A stretch of 64,000 nucleotides of DNA, taken from positions 124,001 through 188,000 of the forward strand of contig NZ_CP047027.1 in NCBI RefSeq assembly GCF_009797025.1, written 5' to 3'. Of this stretch, positions 28,513-37,710 are shown one piece after another (positions within the stretch are counted from its first letter, which is position 1; each line of letters begins with the position of its first letter). Origin of the DNA: Cellulophaga sp. L1A9 (GTDB lineage Bacteria; Bacteroidota; Bacteroidia; Flavobacteriales; Flavobacteriaceae). The position numbers and the translations under genes were made by a program. The notes beneath the pieces were generated by a model that was given only the letters and a program-made list of their open reading frames with translations, did not search any database and was not told the DNA's origin.

Positions 28513-29094
28513 ATGTCACAAGAATTACCTGAGAATAAAACTCCTGTTGAAAAATTCATGGATCATCTAGACAGAATTTTTCAGGTCGAACCCGAATACT
28601 TTAGAAACGTATCTGAAATAGATGGAATTGCGGGTGTTACGAGTATAGTGTATAAAGATGTTCCTGATAAAGGAATGATCACTGGAATTACCTATGGCCT
28701 TTCCCTCGTAGATCATCCTGCCTGGAAATTTGGAAGACCAGAATTAATTATAACGGTTGATTCTAAAGACACGACTTGGGCACAAGTGGCTGGATATTTA
28801 GCAAATAGCTTAAGAGGTAATTGTCCTTTTAGTTATAATAATACCATCAACTTTAGAGAAAAAATATCTGAAGAATCTAATATGGATTCATTTCTTGTTT
28901 TTGCGCCATCAATTTTAGATAAAAAAGACTTCACGAATATAGACGTTGGATTAGATTATAATATTACCATTGCCGGCCTTTATCCAATCTATGCTTCTGA
29001 AATAGCGTATATCAACCAAAATGGTCTTGAAAAATTTTGGAAACATCCTAATTTTGATATGTATGATGTGAATAGAAAACTAATTTCTGAATAA
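28513..29094 (+). CDS. Suppressor-of-fused (SUFU) domain protein
   Basis: 193-residue soluble protein with a SUFU-like domain: FGRPELIITVDSKDTTWAQV, then an aromatic CPFSYNNTINF strand, then FLVFAPSILDK, and a C-terminal YPIYASEIAYINQNGLEKFW. In bacteria this superfamily often serves as immunity proteins for polymorphic toxins. No toxin gene is adjacent, so an orphan immunity role is possible but unproven. Confidence 0.83.
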   Translation: MSQELPENKTPVEKFMDHLDRIFQVEPEYFRNVSEIDGIAGVTSIVYKDVPDKGMITGITYGLSLVDHPAWKFGRPELIITVDSKDTTWAQVAGYLANSLRGNCPFSYNNTINFREKISEESNMDSFLVFAPSILDKKDFTNIDVGLDYNITIAGLYPIYASEIAYINQNGLEKFWKHPNFDMYDVNRKLISE

Positions 29095-29130
29095 AATCAT
29101 TAACCTAAACATCTATTTTTAAACATTAAA

Positions 29131-29718
29131 ATGAAGATCAAATTAATAGCATCAAAAATCAAAGGCTACCTAAAAGAACTTACGATAATTACGGCTGGCG
29201 TGCTCATTGCATTACTTATTAGCAACTATAAAGAAAATAGCCAAGCGAGAGCGTATTATAGGACATCTGTAGAAACCGTTATCAACGAAGTGCAATCCAA
29301 TTTCTCAAATTTAAAAAGTATTATAGAAACACAGAACGTGTTAATAGATTCCATTAAGAAATATAGTGCTGATACAATCACGATTAGCGATCTTATTATT
29401 GAAAAAGGTGGAGGTATTCAAGGGATTACGCTGAGTAATTCCGGATTGGAATTTTACAAGAAAAATCAAATAAATGCAATTGATTTTAAAATGATGTCTA
29501 GACTCATAGAAATAGAATCTACTTCAAAACTTATAGATACCAAAATGGACAAGCTTATGGATTATTTGTATCCAAACCTTTTTGTAGCTTCTGAAGAAAG
29601 TAAAAAACTAATTGTCTTACATCTCAAAAACTTACTAAATAGTGAACTTAAATTAGAACAGTTGTATAAGGAATTCATTACTGAATATGATCTTGAAAAA
29701 AATAGTCCAAATAAATAA
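29131..29718 (+). CDS. Single-helix membrane protein (DUF6090-like layout)
   Basis: 195 residues: a short basic N-terminus, one membrane helix (about 18-33, TIITAGVLIALLISNY), then a helical soluble domain (RAYYRTSVETVINEVQSNF). This arrangement of a helix followed by a helical bundle resembles the DUF6090 proteins common in Flavobacteria. Function unknown. It follows the SUFU gene by 36 bp. Confidence 0.62.
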   Translation: MKIKLIASKIKGYLKELTIITAGVLIALLISNYKENSQARAYYRTSVETVINEVQSNFSNLKSIIETQNVLIDSIKKYSADTITISDLIIEKGGGIQGITLSNSGLEFYKKNQINAIDFKMMSRLIEIESTSKLIDTKMDKLMDYLYPNLFVASEESKKLIVLHLKNLLNSELKLEQLYKEFITEYDLEKNSPNK

Positions 29719-29776
29719 CCAAAAATAAACATTGTAAACGTCCAGTATAATCATAGCAACAACTTAAAAACAACCC

Positions 29777-30985
29777 ATGAAAAAACTAATCCTTCTTCTC
29801 TTCATTGTCACATACACTAATTATTCTTTCGGTCAAGAAATTATGGCTGCTATTGAATCAAATGAACCCGATGAATCAAATTTTTCTAACAACACTATTT
29901 TAACCGCAGAAGACTGGTTGCATAATACTTCCCACAAAAAACTAACCTACAATACAGCAGTTAAAGAGTTGTTACTTATAAATAGGTATGATGGCACTTT
30001 GGAATGCTACAACTTAAATTTAGACAGGCAGTGGTCTTTTACGCCTGCAGATACGTTAAGACTTAGCAACGGTGGCAATCAGTTTTTCTATAAAGATGGC
30101 GTTGTGTTTACCGCCTATATGACAGGATATATTTATGCCATAAAGGCAACAGACGGTACACTATTCTGGGAAGATAAAGTAGGTATGGACCAGGAAAAAT
30201 TACACTTTACCTCTCAATCCTTAACTCCGGTAAACAACAAATTAGTACTTACCTCTAGAACCAATAGTAACGTCTATGCGATAAATGCTTCTAACGGTAC
30301 ATTAGCATGGAACTATAGCTTAGGATCACCGCATAGCTATGAACCAAGGTTAATTGTAAATGATATAGTATCCATAAACAATGATCCGCTAATAAATACT
30401 TTTGAACTAGCTACCGGTAAAGCTTTATACCAAAAGAATTTTAGTACCAACCTTGGAAAACCAGCCACAGACGGAAATTTAATTATTGTTCCTTTTAGTC
30501 GCGGTGATAAAATAGTTGGTCTATTGCCTGAAGCATTTGAGCAACAATGGGAGTTTGTATTTGATGAAGAATACTATAAAGTAGGCGATAAGATTTTTGT
30601 AGCGAACAATGCCGTTTATTTTGCTACAGAAACTAACGGGGATGAATCCGGCATATATTGTCTAAATGCAACTGACGGCAGCCTAACTTGGAAAAAAACA
30701 ATTGAGGGCGATATCAAACATTTTGAAAAAATAAATGAAACCTTATATGGGTATACCAACGATAAGCTGATTTTTTCTATGGCTACTGAAGATACCGTCT
30801 TGAACAAAATAAAGGTCAATCACCAGCCTAGCTCGAATATTCAAATACATAATGGCTCTTTATATTTTTATGCGAAAGAAGGCTTAATTACCTATAATCT
30901 TAAAACTAAAACCGAAAAAATTGCCATTCCCTATGACGGTAAAGAAAGTTATAGTAGTGATACGCAGCTCCTATTTATTGAGTAA
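29777..30985 (+). CDS. Exported PQQ-like beta-propeller protein
   Basis: 402 residues with a signal peptide ending SFGQ (about 20). The mature protein contains repeated PQQ-type blades: YAIKATDGTLFWEDKVG, YAINASNGTLAWNYSLG, YCLNATDGSLTWKKTIE. These AxDGxxxW repeats build a propeller. No alcohol-dehydrogenase catalytic residues are apparent, so a scaffold or binding role is more likely than an enzyme. Confidence 0.86.
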   Translation: MKKLILLLFIVTYTNYSFGQEIMAAIESNEPDESNFSNNTILTAEDWLHNTSHKKLTYNTAVKELLLINRYDGTLECYNLNLDRQWSFTPADTLRLSNGGNQFFYKDGVVFTAYMTGYIYAIKATDGTLFWEDKVGMDQEKLHFTSQSLTPVNNKLVLTSRTNSNVYAINASNGTLAWNYSLGSPHSYEPRLIVNDIVSINNDPLINTFELATGKALYQKNFSTNLGKPATDGNLIIVPFSRGDKIVGLLPEAFEQQWEFVFDEEYYKVGDKIFVANNAVYFATETNGDESGIYCLNATDGSLTWKKTIEGDIKHFEKINETLYGYTNDKLIFSMATEDTVLNKIKVNHQPSSNIQIHNGSLYFYAKEGLITYNLKTKTEKIAIPYDGKESYSSDTQLLFIE

Positions 30986-31121
30986 GCCAATGCTAAGTGC
31001 TTTCTTTTTAGCGTAGGGTTGTTTTTAGAAAACAGCTGCTGCGAAAATATATAATCTTGAAATAAATTTTTATAGCCCTTGAGTTCTACCAAATAAAAAA
31101 GTACTAATTTATCAAAGCTCC

Positions 31122-31705
31122 GTGATTAGTGGTAACAAAATACACACGGCGCTAACTACTTGGTTAAAGCAAAAAGGACAACAAGGAGGTAGCGGTTTTT
31201 TAGAGGTAACTTCTGATAAAGATAGCAACATAAATATGCGATGGCTTAATGACTCGCTCGCAGAAGTTGTAATTCCGCCATATGCAGAGGTCCTTAGAAA
31301 ACTGATTTTGTTTATTTTTATGGAAGAAAAATTACCATCCGCTATCCTACAGAAACCAGTAGTACTAACTTAAACTTTGATATGGCAAAAGAATTTAAAG
31401 AGACCGTAGAAAACATAAAAAACTCTGCTGTTTATGAAAAGAAACAGTATTGGGAAGAAAGAGGATTAAACCAATCTGATGCCGAAGTAGTTCATATATT
31501 ACGGACTTCAACCAATGATTTTCTTGACAAACTCAGCACAATTGTAAACGCTAACACCCCCAAAGAATCTAAGCTTACAGCTATCCAGAATATCGTTGAT
31601 AAGCTCCCTTGGGACGATTTGGATACGGAGGAAAAAGAATTTTTAAGCGAGGTTATAGCTCCTGCCATTGAAGCTGCGGGTTTTGATCCTTGGAGTATTA
31701 TTTAA
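31122..31705 (+). pseudogene. Frameshifted hypothetical protein (possible first cassette)
   Basis: Two frames join into one plausible protein of about 195 residues. Part one (GTG 31122) reads through MRWLNDSLAEVVIPPYAEVL to about 31298. Part two, in the next frame, reads TDFVYFYGRKITIRYPTE, then TSSTNLNFDMAKEF, and continues to the stop at 31705 (ending AIEAAGFDPWSII). A single-base loss in the A-run at 31298-31301 reconciles them. The second part has its own ATG at 31382 and may still be translated as a 107-residue protein. Its tail resembles the DUF4844-type end, but I am not sure. The GTG start is uncertain because the frame is open upstream to 31083. Confidence 0.55.
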
Positions 31706-31708
31706 AAA

Positions 31709-31780
31709 GAATAAAAAATTTATAGTTGATCTAGTTGACATTTATAACCTCTAATTTAACACCATCCCTACGTTTCTTAT
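31709..31780 (+). repeat. Cassette-boundary element R1 (degenerate)
   Basis: The 3' end CCCTACGTTTCTTAT (31766-31780) is the conserved 3' arm found in R3 and R4 and abuts the ATG of the next gene. The matching 5' arm GAATAAAAAATTTATAG (31709-31725) is weakly complementary. Best regarded as an eroded copy of the element family. Confidence 0.35.
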
Positions 31781-32896
31781 ATGTTCAGTACTTCAACAAG
31801 CAAAAAAGTAAAATCCCAAGACACACCCACTATAGATAAACAACCACTAAGGGTTAGTGATGGTAATACTCATTATATAGAGGAGCAAGGAGTTGCGTAT
31901 TTAAAACCAACAATAGGTATTAAGATTCTTATTTTATGCTTTAAACTATTGTTGCTTGGGGTATGGGGTGTACTTTTTTATGACCTTTTTATAGAAGACT
32001 TGAAGATGTCAAACTCTTTCTGGTTTTATGTGATTTACATTTGTATAAGTTTGCTACTATCTATTACTTTTTTGTTCGCTTATACAGATCATAGCACCAA
32101 ACGATACTTTAATAAAAATAATGGGAAATTTAAATTGAGTAGTATTGATTTCTCAAGGAAAGAGAAAAAAATTAAAAAAATTATAGGCATACAAATTATA
32201 GGCTATCAAAAACATCAAAAGGTTCCTAGCGGAGCATCAGGAAGTATAAAAGGTCTTTTTACCTATTTTCAGTTAAATGTTGTTATGAAAAATTATAAAA
32301 GGTATACTATAGCAACTTTTAAAAAACGTGAAAATGTCATGGAAGTAGCCCAGAAACTTTCTGTTTTTCTAACAAAACCAATATTTAATGAAATAGAAAA
32401 ATTTGAAGGCATTGATGAAGAAACTGAAAGATTAAGCAATAACTTCCATTCTAGATTAATACTGCAAGATGATTTTGAAATTAAGATGACCAAAGATGAG
32501 TTTCTAGAAAGATTAATCCATCATAAACATTATGAAATTATACAAGTCAATAAAAGCAGCTTAACAATTGACTCCACCCCATTAAACCTATTTAACTTCT
32601 CTTTAGGTAAGTTTATAAATCAAGGGCTATTTAAACCTTATATAGCCTATGTAGAATTGGAACAAAAAAATCATGTGATAAAAGTTACTATGAAAACTAA
32701 ATTCAGGTATGAATTTCTGCTCTACATTTCTGTCTTTTTAATACTGCTACTCTGTAACTTTTACGGTGTAGCAATGATAGTAATTATGAGTACGTTATTA
32801 TTTTGGTCCTTTCAACGTGGTGATGAAAAAGTGTTTTTTCAACTGATAAAAAAAGATGCCTTAGTAGAAGACAAAACTTCAAATATTATGGAATGA
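31781..32896 (+). CDS. Hypothetical protein with two membrane-helix pairs
   Basis: 371 residues. A soluble N-terminus (about 1-45), two helices (about 50-68 and 80-100), a large charged middle domain (about 105-300), and a final hydrophobic hairpin (about 312-342) before an acidic tail. No family recognised. The start lies directly on the conserved 3' arm of element R1, and the gene probably belongs to the cassette array. It is followed by 326 bp containing a possible remnant and element R2. Confidence 0.65.
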   Translation: MFSTSTSKKVKSQDTPTIDKQPLRVSDGNTHYIEEQGVAYLKPTIGIKILILCFKLLLLGVWGVLFYDLFIEDLKMSNSFWFYVIYICISLLLSITFLFAYTDHSTKRYFNKNNGKFKLSSIDFSRKEKKIKKIIGIQIIGYQKHQKVPSGASGSIKGLFTYFQLNVVMKNYKRYTIATFKKRENVMEVAQKLSVFLTKPIFNEIEKFEGIDEETERLSNNFHSRLILQDDFEIKMTKDEFLERLIHHKHYEIIQVNKSSLTIDSTPLNLFNFSLGKFINQGLFKPYIAYVELEQKNHVIKVTMKTKFRYEFLLYISVFLILLLCNFYGVAMIVIMSTLLFWSFQRGDEKVFFQLIKKDALVEDKTSNIME

Positions 32897-32910
32897 AAAT
32901 TAGATTTTAA

Positions 32911-33045
32911 GACATAGTACTATTCTTTATTTTCAACCATAATGGTGTTGTTGGCCTTCTAAAATACCTACCGTACATTGCAGGCTTTATATTTGATGTA
33001 ATTTTGATGCTAAAAAGTAATTTCGAGGTGTATAATGCTACTTAG
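32911..33045 (+). pseudogene. Possible small coding remnant
   Basis: A 45-codon open stretch after a TAA reads DIVLFFIFNHNGVVGLLKYL, then PYIAGFIFDVILMLKSNFEV, then YNAT and a stop. It has a membrane-protein flavour but no start codon; an ATG five codons before the TAA (MKIRF) suggests a nonsense-mutated small protein. Chance translation is possible. Confidence 0.25.
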
Positions 33046-33067
33046 TTTACTTTACGTACTAAAAATA

Positions 33068-33212
33068 AACACTAAAAAAGCTGTAGTAAAACGGTAAAAA
33101 CAAACAACTCTTAAAAAAATAGCCAATTTCTTACGCTCCATGTGGAAAACCGCAGACAACTATAAAAAATAGCAATTACTTTTGTAGGGAGTACCTGCTA
33201 TATTTTTAAGTT
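33068..33212 (+). repeat. Cassette-boundary element R2 with duplicated leader
   Basis: The core arms are AACTATAAAAAATAGCA (33158-33174) and TGCTATATTTTTAAGTT (33196-33212), 14 of 17 positions complementary, with AAC and GTT as the outer ends. The preceding 90 bp plus the left core (33068-33193) are nearly identical to 37711-37836 before another gene. The next gene starts 10 bp after the right arm. Confidence 0.6.
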
Positions 33213-33221
33213 ACCTACAAT

Positions 33222-33740
33222 ATGAAAAAACTGATATCTAGAGAAGAAAGAAATGAAAGATTGATAAGCTTTGGAATTTCAAAACAATTTTTATCTAACA
33301 TTGGAAACATTGATGAATTAGAATTTTTGGTTGAAGACCCTAAAGGAGCTTATTTCTATTTCCCTACAATGGATTATAAAATATTTTCTGGTTTTGAGAT
33401 TACACCAATTTTCGATTCTGGTGAGACGTTTTATGCATTATTTGAGAATAATAATATGAGCAAAATAGTCAAATTTGAACTTGAAAATGATGAAATTTAT
33501 TTTGATTATGGACAAAATTGGAATTTGCTACTACTAAGTATTATGATTGACCTATTTGACCAATATCTAGAAGATGAAATAAGTGAAAATAGATTTATTG
33601 AGATTGGGAACAAAATAGGTTTCGAAAAATCTTCTGAATTGTTTAATCTTAGGGATTTATCCGTTGAAGAATTAAATGAAAAATTTAAAGATAATAAAAA
33701 ATGGGAACTTGAAATAGCAGAAAAATTAAAAATATTATAG
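33222..33740 (+). CDS. Hypothetical protein (cassette cargo)
   Basis: 172-residue soluble acidic protein, no signal peptide or membrane helix. Aromatic, beta-rich central part (GAYFYFPTMDYKIFSGFEIT) and a Glu/Lys-rich helical C-terminus. Family not recognised; the composition resembles small immunity-type proteins, but that is only an impression. It is bracketed by elements R2 and R3, 9 bp after one and 7 bp before the other. Confidence 0.68.
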   Translation: MKKLISREERNERLISFGISKQFLSNIGNIDELEFLVEDPKGAYFYFPTMDYKIFSGFEITPIFDSGETFYALFENNNMSKIVKFELENDEIYFDYGQNWNLLLLSIMIDLFDQYLEDEISENRFIEIGNKIGFEKSSELFNLRDLSVEELNEKFKDNKKWELEIAEKLKIL

Positions 33741-33747
33741 GTAATAA

Positions 33748-33892
33748 GGTATAAAAAACATAGGGCGTTTGTACTAAATCTAAAGGTCTATGTATATTTG
33801 TAATGTAGCAAAATATTTATATTTAGCTAAGTAATAAACCGAAACGAAAGTGCTTATCTCCTAGCCTACGTTTCTTATACTGAACGTTAAAT
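33748..33892 (+). repeat. Cassette-boundary element R3
   Basis: 5' arm GGTATAAAAAACATAGGGC (33748-33766); 3' arm GCCTACGTTTCTTATAC (33864-33880), about 15 of 18 complementary with one gap. It ends with AACGTTAAAT, which fits the integron GTTRRRY core. The 3' half from 33811 on is about 85% identical by eye to R8 from 41521. Confidence 0.65.
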
Positions 33893-33924
33893 GCGACTAT
33901 GATAAACATCCTACCAACAATAGA

Positions 33925-35187
33925 ATGAACAATTTAAAAGACTTAAATATAGAAAAAGAACTTTTGCCATTGTTCGACCATTCTCTGAATAAGTTCGCTA
34001 AGAATAAAATTCTTAAAATTTTAGAAACACCTTTACAATCGACGAACGAGATTATCAAACGTCAAAACATATTAAAAGGTTTTACTGCAAACAATAAGGT
34101 TTTAAAAGATTACTCCTATACTGTATTATACTTAAATGAAGTATATTATTTTCTCGACGAAGAAAAAATAGAAGACTTATCGCAAAAGAAACTTAAGTAC
34201 AAATTATTTGCCTCTAAACAAGAAAAAACTAGATACATAAGTAGATTCAATCAATTAGTCTTATTTTTTCATCGTCTACAATCAAAATATTTTTTAAGAC
34301 TAGATTTAGAACAATTCCCAAAAGAATATAGCTCTAAAATAAACCAGATTTTACAATTTCTATCAAATTTCGAACTTCACAAATACGAACATATTATTAG
34401 AGAAGACAGGCTAAAAGATAAACATGTAATAGAGTTAACTGAAAAAATTAATGACCTGAAAGAAAAGGAATTGATAGCGCCTTTTTGGGAAAATTTATTT
34501 CTGTTTGAGGCTTATCTATCAATCAATTTAGGAATTAATAAAAATAATTTTAAATTTCCAAATTTTGACAAGAAACACATTAAATTAAAGGACTTTTATC
34601 ATCCATTAATCAATAAACCTGTAAAGAACGATTTTGAGACCGAGAGCAACGTAATTTTATTAAACGGACCTAATATGTCAGGTAAGTCAACTTTTCTGAA
34701 AGCTGTTGGTATTTGCATATATTTTGGACATTTAGGAATCGGAATACCTGCATCTTTTGGAGAAATTCCGTTTTGTAATCACTTTTCTATACAAATCAAT
34801 AGACGTGATGATATTCTAAATGGTTACAGTCATTTTATGACAGAAATAATGAATCTAAAAAATGTTGTTCAAAACGCTTCAAATGGAAAACAATGTTTTG
34901 CGATTTTCGATGAACTATTTAGTGGTACAAATGTAGAAGATGCGTACGAAATTTGCCAAACAACCATAAATGGTCTGAGTAAATTTAAAAATTCATATTT
35001 TTTTATATCAACTCACATTCAAGAATTGAAAAATGTTTCTAGTAACCAAATATCAAATTATTACATAGATTGCGAACTTATAGAGGACAAACCAACCTTT
35101 ACTTATAAACTTAAAAAAGGTTGGTCGGACATTAAAGTTGGGCGAATTTTATTTGACAAAGAAGGGCTAAATGAATTATTGAACTGA
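33925..35187 (+). CDS. MutS-family ATPase (short, cassette cargo)
   Basis: 420-residue protein with the MutS ATPase domain at its C-terminus: Walker A GPNMSGKST (about 248-256), the FSIQINRRDDILNGYSHF segment, Walker B CFAIFDELFSGTN (about 323-335), and the THIQEL His-switch region (about 357-362). The N-terminal 230 residues are helical, like a shortened MutS lever/clamp. It lacks the mismatch-binding domain I and is half the length of MutS, so it is not a canonical repair protein. It probably acts as a DNA-binding ATPase of unknown role. It lies between elements R3 and R4. Confidence 0.87.
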   Translation: MNNLKDLNIEKELLPLFDHSLNKFAKNKILKILETPLQSTNEIIKRQNILKGFTANNKVLKDYSYTVLYLNEVYYFLDEEKIEDLSQKKLKYKLFASKQEKTRYISRFNQLVLFFHRLQSKYFLRLDLEQFPKEYSSKINQILQFLSNFELHKYEHIIREDRLKDKHVIELTEKINDLKEKELIAPFWENLFLFEAYLSINLGINKNNFKFPNFDKKHIKLKDFYHPLINKPVKNDFETESNVILLNGPNMSGKSTFLKAVGICIYFGHLGIGIPASFGEIPFCNHFSIQINRRDDILNGYSHFMTEIMNLKNVVQNASNGKQCFAIFDELFSGTNVEDAYEICQTTINGLSKFKNSYFFISTHIQELKNVSSNQISNYYIDCELIEDKPTFTYKLKKGWSDIKVGRILFDKEGLNELLN

Positions 35188-35216
35188 AACAAAACATAGA
35201 AAAACGGCTTACAGCA

Positions 35217-35330
35217 GTGTATAAAAAACATAGGGCTAAGGCTTTCAAAAAGGTTTGTACTTGCTTACAAAGTCCGCCAAATAATAAACCAAAACGAATG
35301 TGCTTATCTCCTAGCCTACGTTTCTTATAT
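35217..35330 (+). repeat. Cassette-boundary element R4
   Basis: 5' arm GTGTATAAAAAACATAGGGC (35217-35236); 3' arm GCCTACGTTTCTTATAT (35314-35330). The 3' half (35281-35330) matches R3 almost base for base (TGCTTATCTCCTAGCC then the arm). The expected terminal GTT is not obvious. Confidence 0.6.
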
Positions 35331-35385
35331 TTAACTTCTGTAAACCATGTCCTTTAACGAACATTTAAAACAACTTCAGAACTGA

Positions 35386-36054
35386 ATGAAAATATATGGA
35401 ATTAGTGGACTTGGTGCTGATAAAAGAGTGTTTAGATATTTAACTCTTGAACACGAATTAATTCCAGTTGATTGGATTAAGCCAAAGAAGAATGAAACTC
35501 TGATTGGGTATTCAAAACGGTTGATTGAAGAATATGAAATTGGAAATGAAGCAGAGTTTGGTATTCTAGGAGTAAGTTTCGGAGGATTAATTGCAACAGA
35601 AATAAGCAAACTAACAAAGCCCAAACTCACCATTTTAATATCGTCTGTAGAAACAAGAACCGAATTAAGTGGAATTATTAAGCTTGCTGGAAAATCTAAA
35701 TTGATTGACCTAATTCCTGAAAAATTATTAAATCCACCAAAGGCAGCTGCTCATTTTATGTTCGGAACTGAAAACAAAGAATTGTTGAACTCAATTTTAG
35801 ACGATACAGATTTGAATTTTACAAAATGGGCAATTAGAGAATTAATGAATTGGAGTAACGAATCGCGACTGAATAATTTGATTAAAATAGGCGGGACGAA
35901 AGATAAATTACTTCCACCAAAAGGAGAAAACACAATTTTAGTTGAAAATGGAGCGCATTTTATGATAGTTGATAAAGCAAAAGAAGTAAGTGATATAATA
36001 AACGATCGAATAAAAACGTACTACAATCGCGTAGACGCCCCAATGGAAACGTAA
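35386..36054 (+). CDS. Alpha/beta hydrolase (cassette cargo)
   Basis: 222-residue alpha/beta-hydrolase with the nucleophile elbow GVSFGG (Ser about 67), preceded by an N-terminal strand MKIYGISGLGADKRVF. A late Asp (GTKDKLLPP) and His (NGAHFMIVDKA) complete the triad. It lacks a cap-domain insertion, so it is a minimal esterase/lipase-like enzyme with unknown substrate. The last residues (TYYNRVDAPMET) are encoded in sequence with a partial element-like look (TACAATCGCGTAGACG), which may be an eroded boundary. Confidence 0.85.
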   Translation: MKIYGISGLGADKRVFRYLTLEHELIPVDWIKPKKNETLIGYSKRLIEEYEIGNEAEFGILGVSFGGLIATEISKLTKPKLTILISSVETRTELSGIIKLAGKSKLIDLIPEKLLNPPKAAAHFMFGTENKELLNSILDDTDLNFTKWAIRELMNWSNESRLNNLIKIGGTKDKLLPPKGENTILVENGAHFMIVDKAKEVSDIINDRIKTYYNRVDAPMET

Positions 36055-36144
36055 AATGCTGTGTTATAATATTTCTCCTAGCTAAAGAAAGGTAATTTAA
36101 TTCTGTATTTTTAGATAAACTAACATGTACTTAAAAAAGAAATC

Positions 36145-36585
36145 ATGAGCAATATTTTTAGAACCCTATTCATCATCATGGTAATGGCTGCTACTGTTAA
36201 AGTAGCCCATGGTCAGAAAAAATTAGACCCACAAGCTATTACAGATTTACAAAAGACACCTAAATATGCTTTTATCCTTACTACAGAAAAGCATTTTAAG
36301 GGGGTATTAAGTATGTATGATTTGCTCATTGAAAATGGTGTCTTAATCGAAGATTATGAGATTGTGGTCAAAGGTAAGGTTGTTACCCAATTGGTAAAAG
36401 ATTCTGAATTAGAAGAATTGTTTCAAAAATATAAGGGAAAAGTTAAGGTAAGCGTATGCAGCGTCGCCATGGAAAAATTAGGAGTATCAGAAGAGATGCT
36501 TTTTGAAGGTCTCAATGTTACCTCAACGGCCTCAGTACGGATGCTTCAATTACAAGCAAATGGGTACAACACTTTAACGTACTAG
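36145..36585 (+). CDS. Exported DsrE-family protein
   Basis: 146 residues with a signal peptide ending AHGQ (about 24). The mature part follows the DsrE/DsrF-like fold: KYAFILTTEKHFKGVLSMYD, IVVKGKVVTQLV, VKVSVCSVAMEKLGVSEEML (one Cys, about 112). DsrE-like proteins handle sulfur or persulfide chemistry, and the single Cys could carry it. No clear boundary element flanks it, so it may be resident chromosome rather than cassette cargo. Confidence 0.75.
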   Translation: MSNIFRTLFIIMVMAATVKVAHGQKKLDPQAITDLQKTPKYAFILTTEKHFKGVLSMYDLLIENGVLIEDYEIVVKGKVVTQLVKDSELEELFQKYKGKVKVSVCSVAMEKLGVSEEMLFEGLNVTSTASVRMLQLQANGYNTLTY

Positions 36586-36940
36586 TAAGAACCTTTTTTT
36601 GTATTTACCCTGCGGCATTAACAATGGTTTTACTCCTAGTGCTAGAATCTAAAAAGAAAATAATACGGTAGGTATCGGATTGATTTTAACTTCTAGTTTG
36701 GTTTCATTCGATAGCAATGGAGGCTGTTTTGAAAATTCTGTCCAATTATATTTCTCAAAATAATGTAAAAAGATACATTGATTAGAATCGAAAAATAAGT
36801 ATAGTTAGAGTCTAAATAAAAGAATGGGATTTCTTATTTAAGATACAATCATTTAATAGCCTTGAACTTAGAATATTCACCGCGTGGTATGCCTACATTT
36901 AAATCAAAAACAAATCCAATAGATTAGTATACATAAAGTG
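36586..36940. other. 355-bp gap with weak coding traces
   Basis: No intact gene. Plus-strand pieces such as NTVGIGLILTSSLVSFDSNG (36661-36720) and GCFENSVQLYFSK (36723-36761) look protein-like but have no start and are interrupted. Minus-strand pieces are equally short. A decayed gene is possible; the strand cannot be decided. Confidence 0.25.
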
Positions 36941-36968
36941 TGGATAAACGTACCAATACGTTTATCCA
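36941..36968. promoter_or_regulatory. Perfect 12-bp palindrome upstream of YwqG-like gene
   Basis: TGGATAAACGTA and TACGTTTATCCA separated by CCAA, 24 bp before the ATG at 36993. No T-run follows, so it is not a terminator. It could be a dimeric repressor operator or an mRNA leader hairpin. Confidence 0.45.
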
Positions 36969-36992
36969 TATATTGCCAGTAATTACGAAAAA

Positions 36993-37700
36993 ATGACACT
37001 AGAGGAAATTCAAAATAAGATAGCAAAACCGATAACGAAGTTTACTACTGGTGGATTTAGACCTGAAAACACGATTGAAGAAAGTTGGATTGGACGCGTT
37101 TTTGCTTTTTATGAAGATGAGGATATCCCGACTGATAAAAATGGTGATTTAATGATTCCATTGGGACAATTTCACATCCAAAATCTTCCTTTAATTCATA
37201 AAAATATTCAAGACACAAAATTAATTACGGTATTTATATCTAAGGAATTTCCCGACTGTCTTGAAAAAATGGGAGATAATTGGTTACTAAGAGAATATAA
37301 GACGCTAGAAGGAATAAAAATTAAAGATTTAAAGAACCCTGAATCTTTTTTAAAACCATTTCCGTTAAAACCTCAATTTATTGAAAAAGATTTCCCCATT
37401 TGGGATGGTGGTGGACTATCAAGAAAATTGGAAGATGAAATAATCAAATTGGAAAATGACGGTTTTATCGATTGTTATTATGATATAACTGAACACACTT
37501 ACGAACATAAAATAGGTGGTTATCCTTCTTTTTGCCAACCTGGAATTGGCGATTCTGATGGTTTTGGTGAAGGTTTTGAATTTGTTTTTCAAATCTCTTC
37601 TGACGGAAAAGCTAATTTAAATGTGGTAGACAGTGGTAGTTTTATGTTTGCAAAAAACAAGGAAACCGAAGAATGGAGTATTTATTATGATTTTTATTAA
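36993..37700 (+). CDS. DUF1963/YwqG-family protein (cassette cargo)
   Basis: 235-residue soluble protein of the YwqG/DUF1963 family. Hallmarks are IPLGQFHIQNLP (about 51-62), the HKIGGYPSFCQPGI motif (about 169-182), and the C-terminal FVFQISSDG...DSGSFMFAKN strands. These proteins are widespread, of unknown biochemical function, and often found beside toxin/immunity genes. It is preceded by a 12-bp palindrome and followed by element R5. Confidence 0.85.
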   Translation: MTLEEIQNKIAKPITKFTTGGFRPENTIEESWIGRVFAFYEDEDIPTDKNGDLMIPLGQFHIQNLPLIHKNIQDTKLITVFISKEFPDCLEKMGDNWLLREYKTLEGIKIKDLKNPESFLKPFPLKPQFIEKDFPIWDGGGLSRKLEDEIIKLENDGFIDCYYDITEHTYEHKIGGYPSFCQPGIGDSDGFGEGFEFVFQISSDGKANLNVVDSGSFMFAKNKETEEWSIYYDFY

Positions 37701-37710
37701 TGAAAAAATG

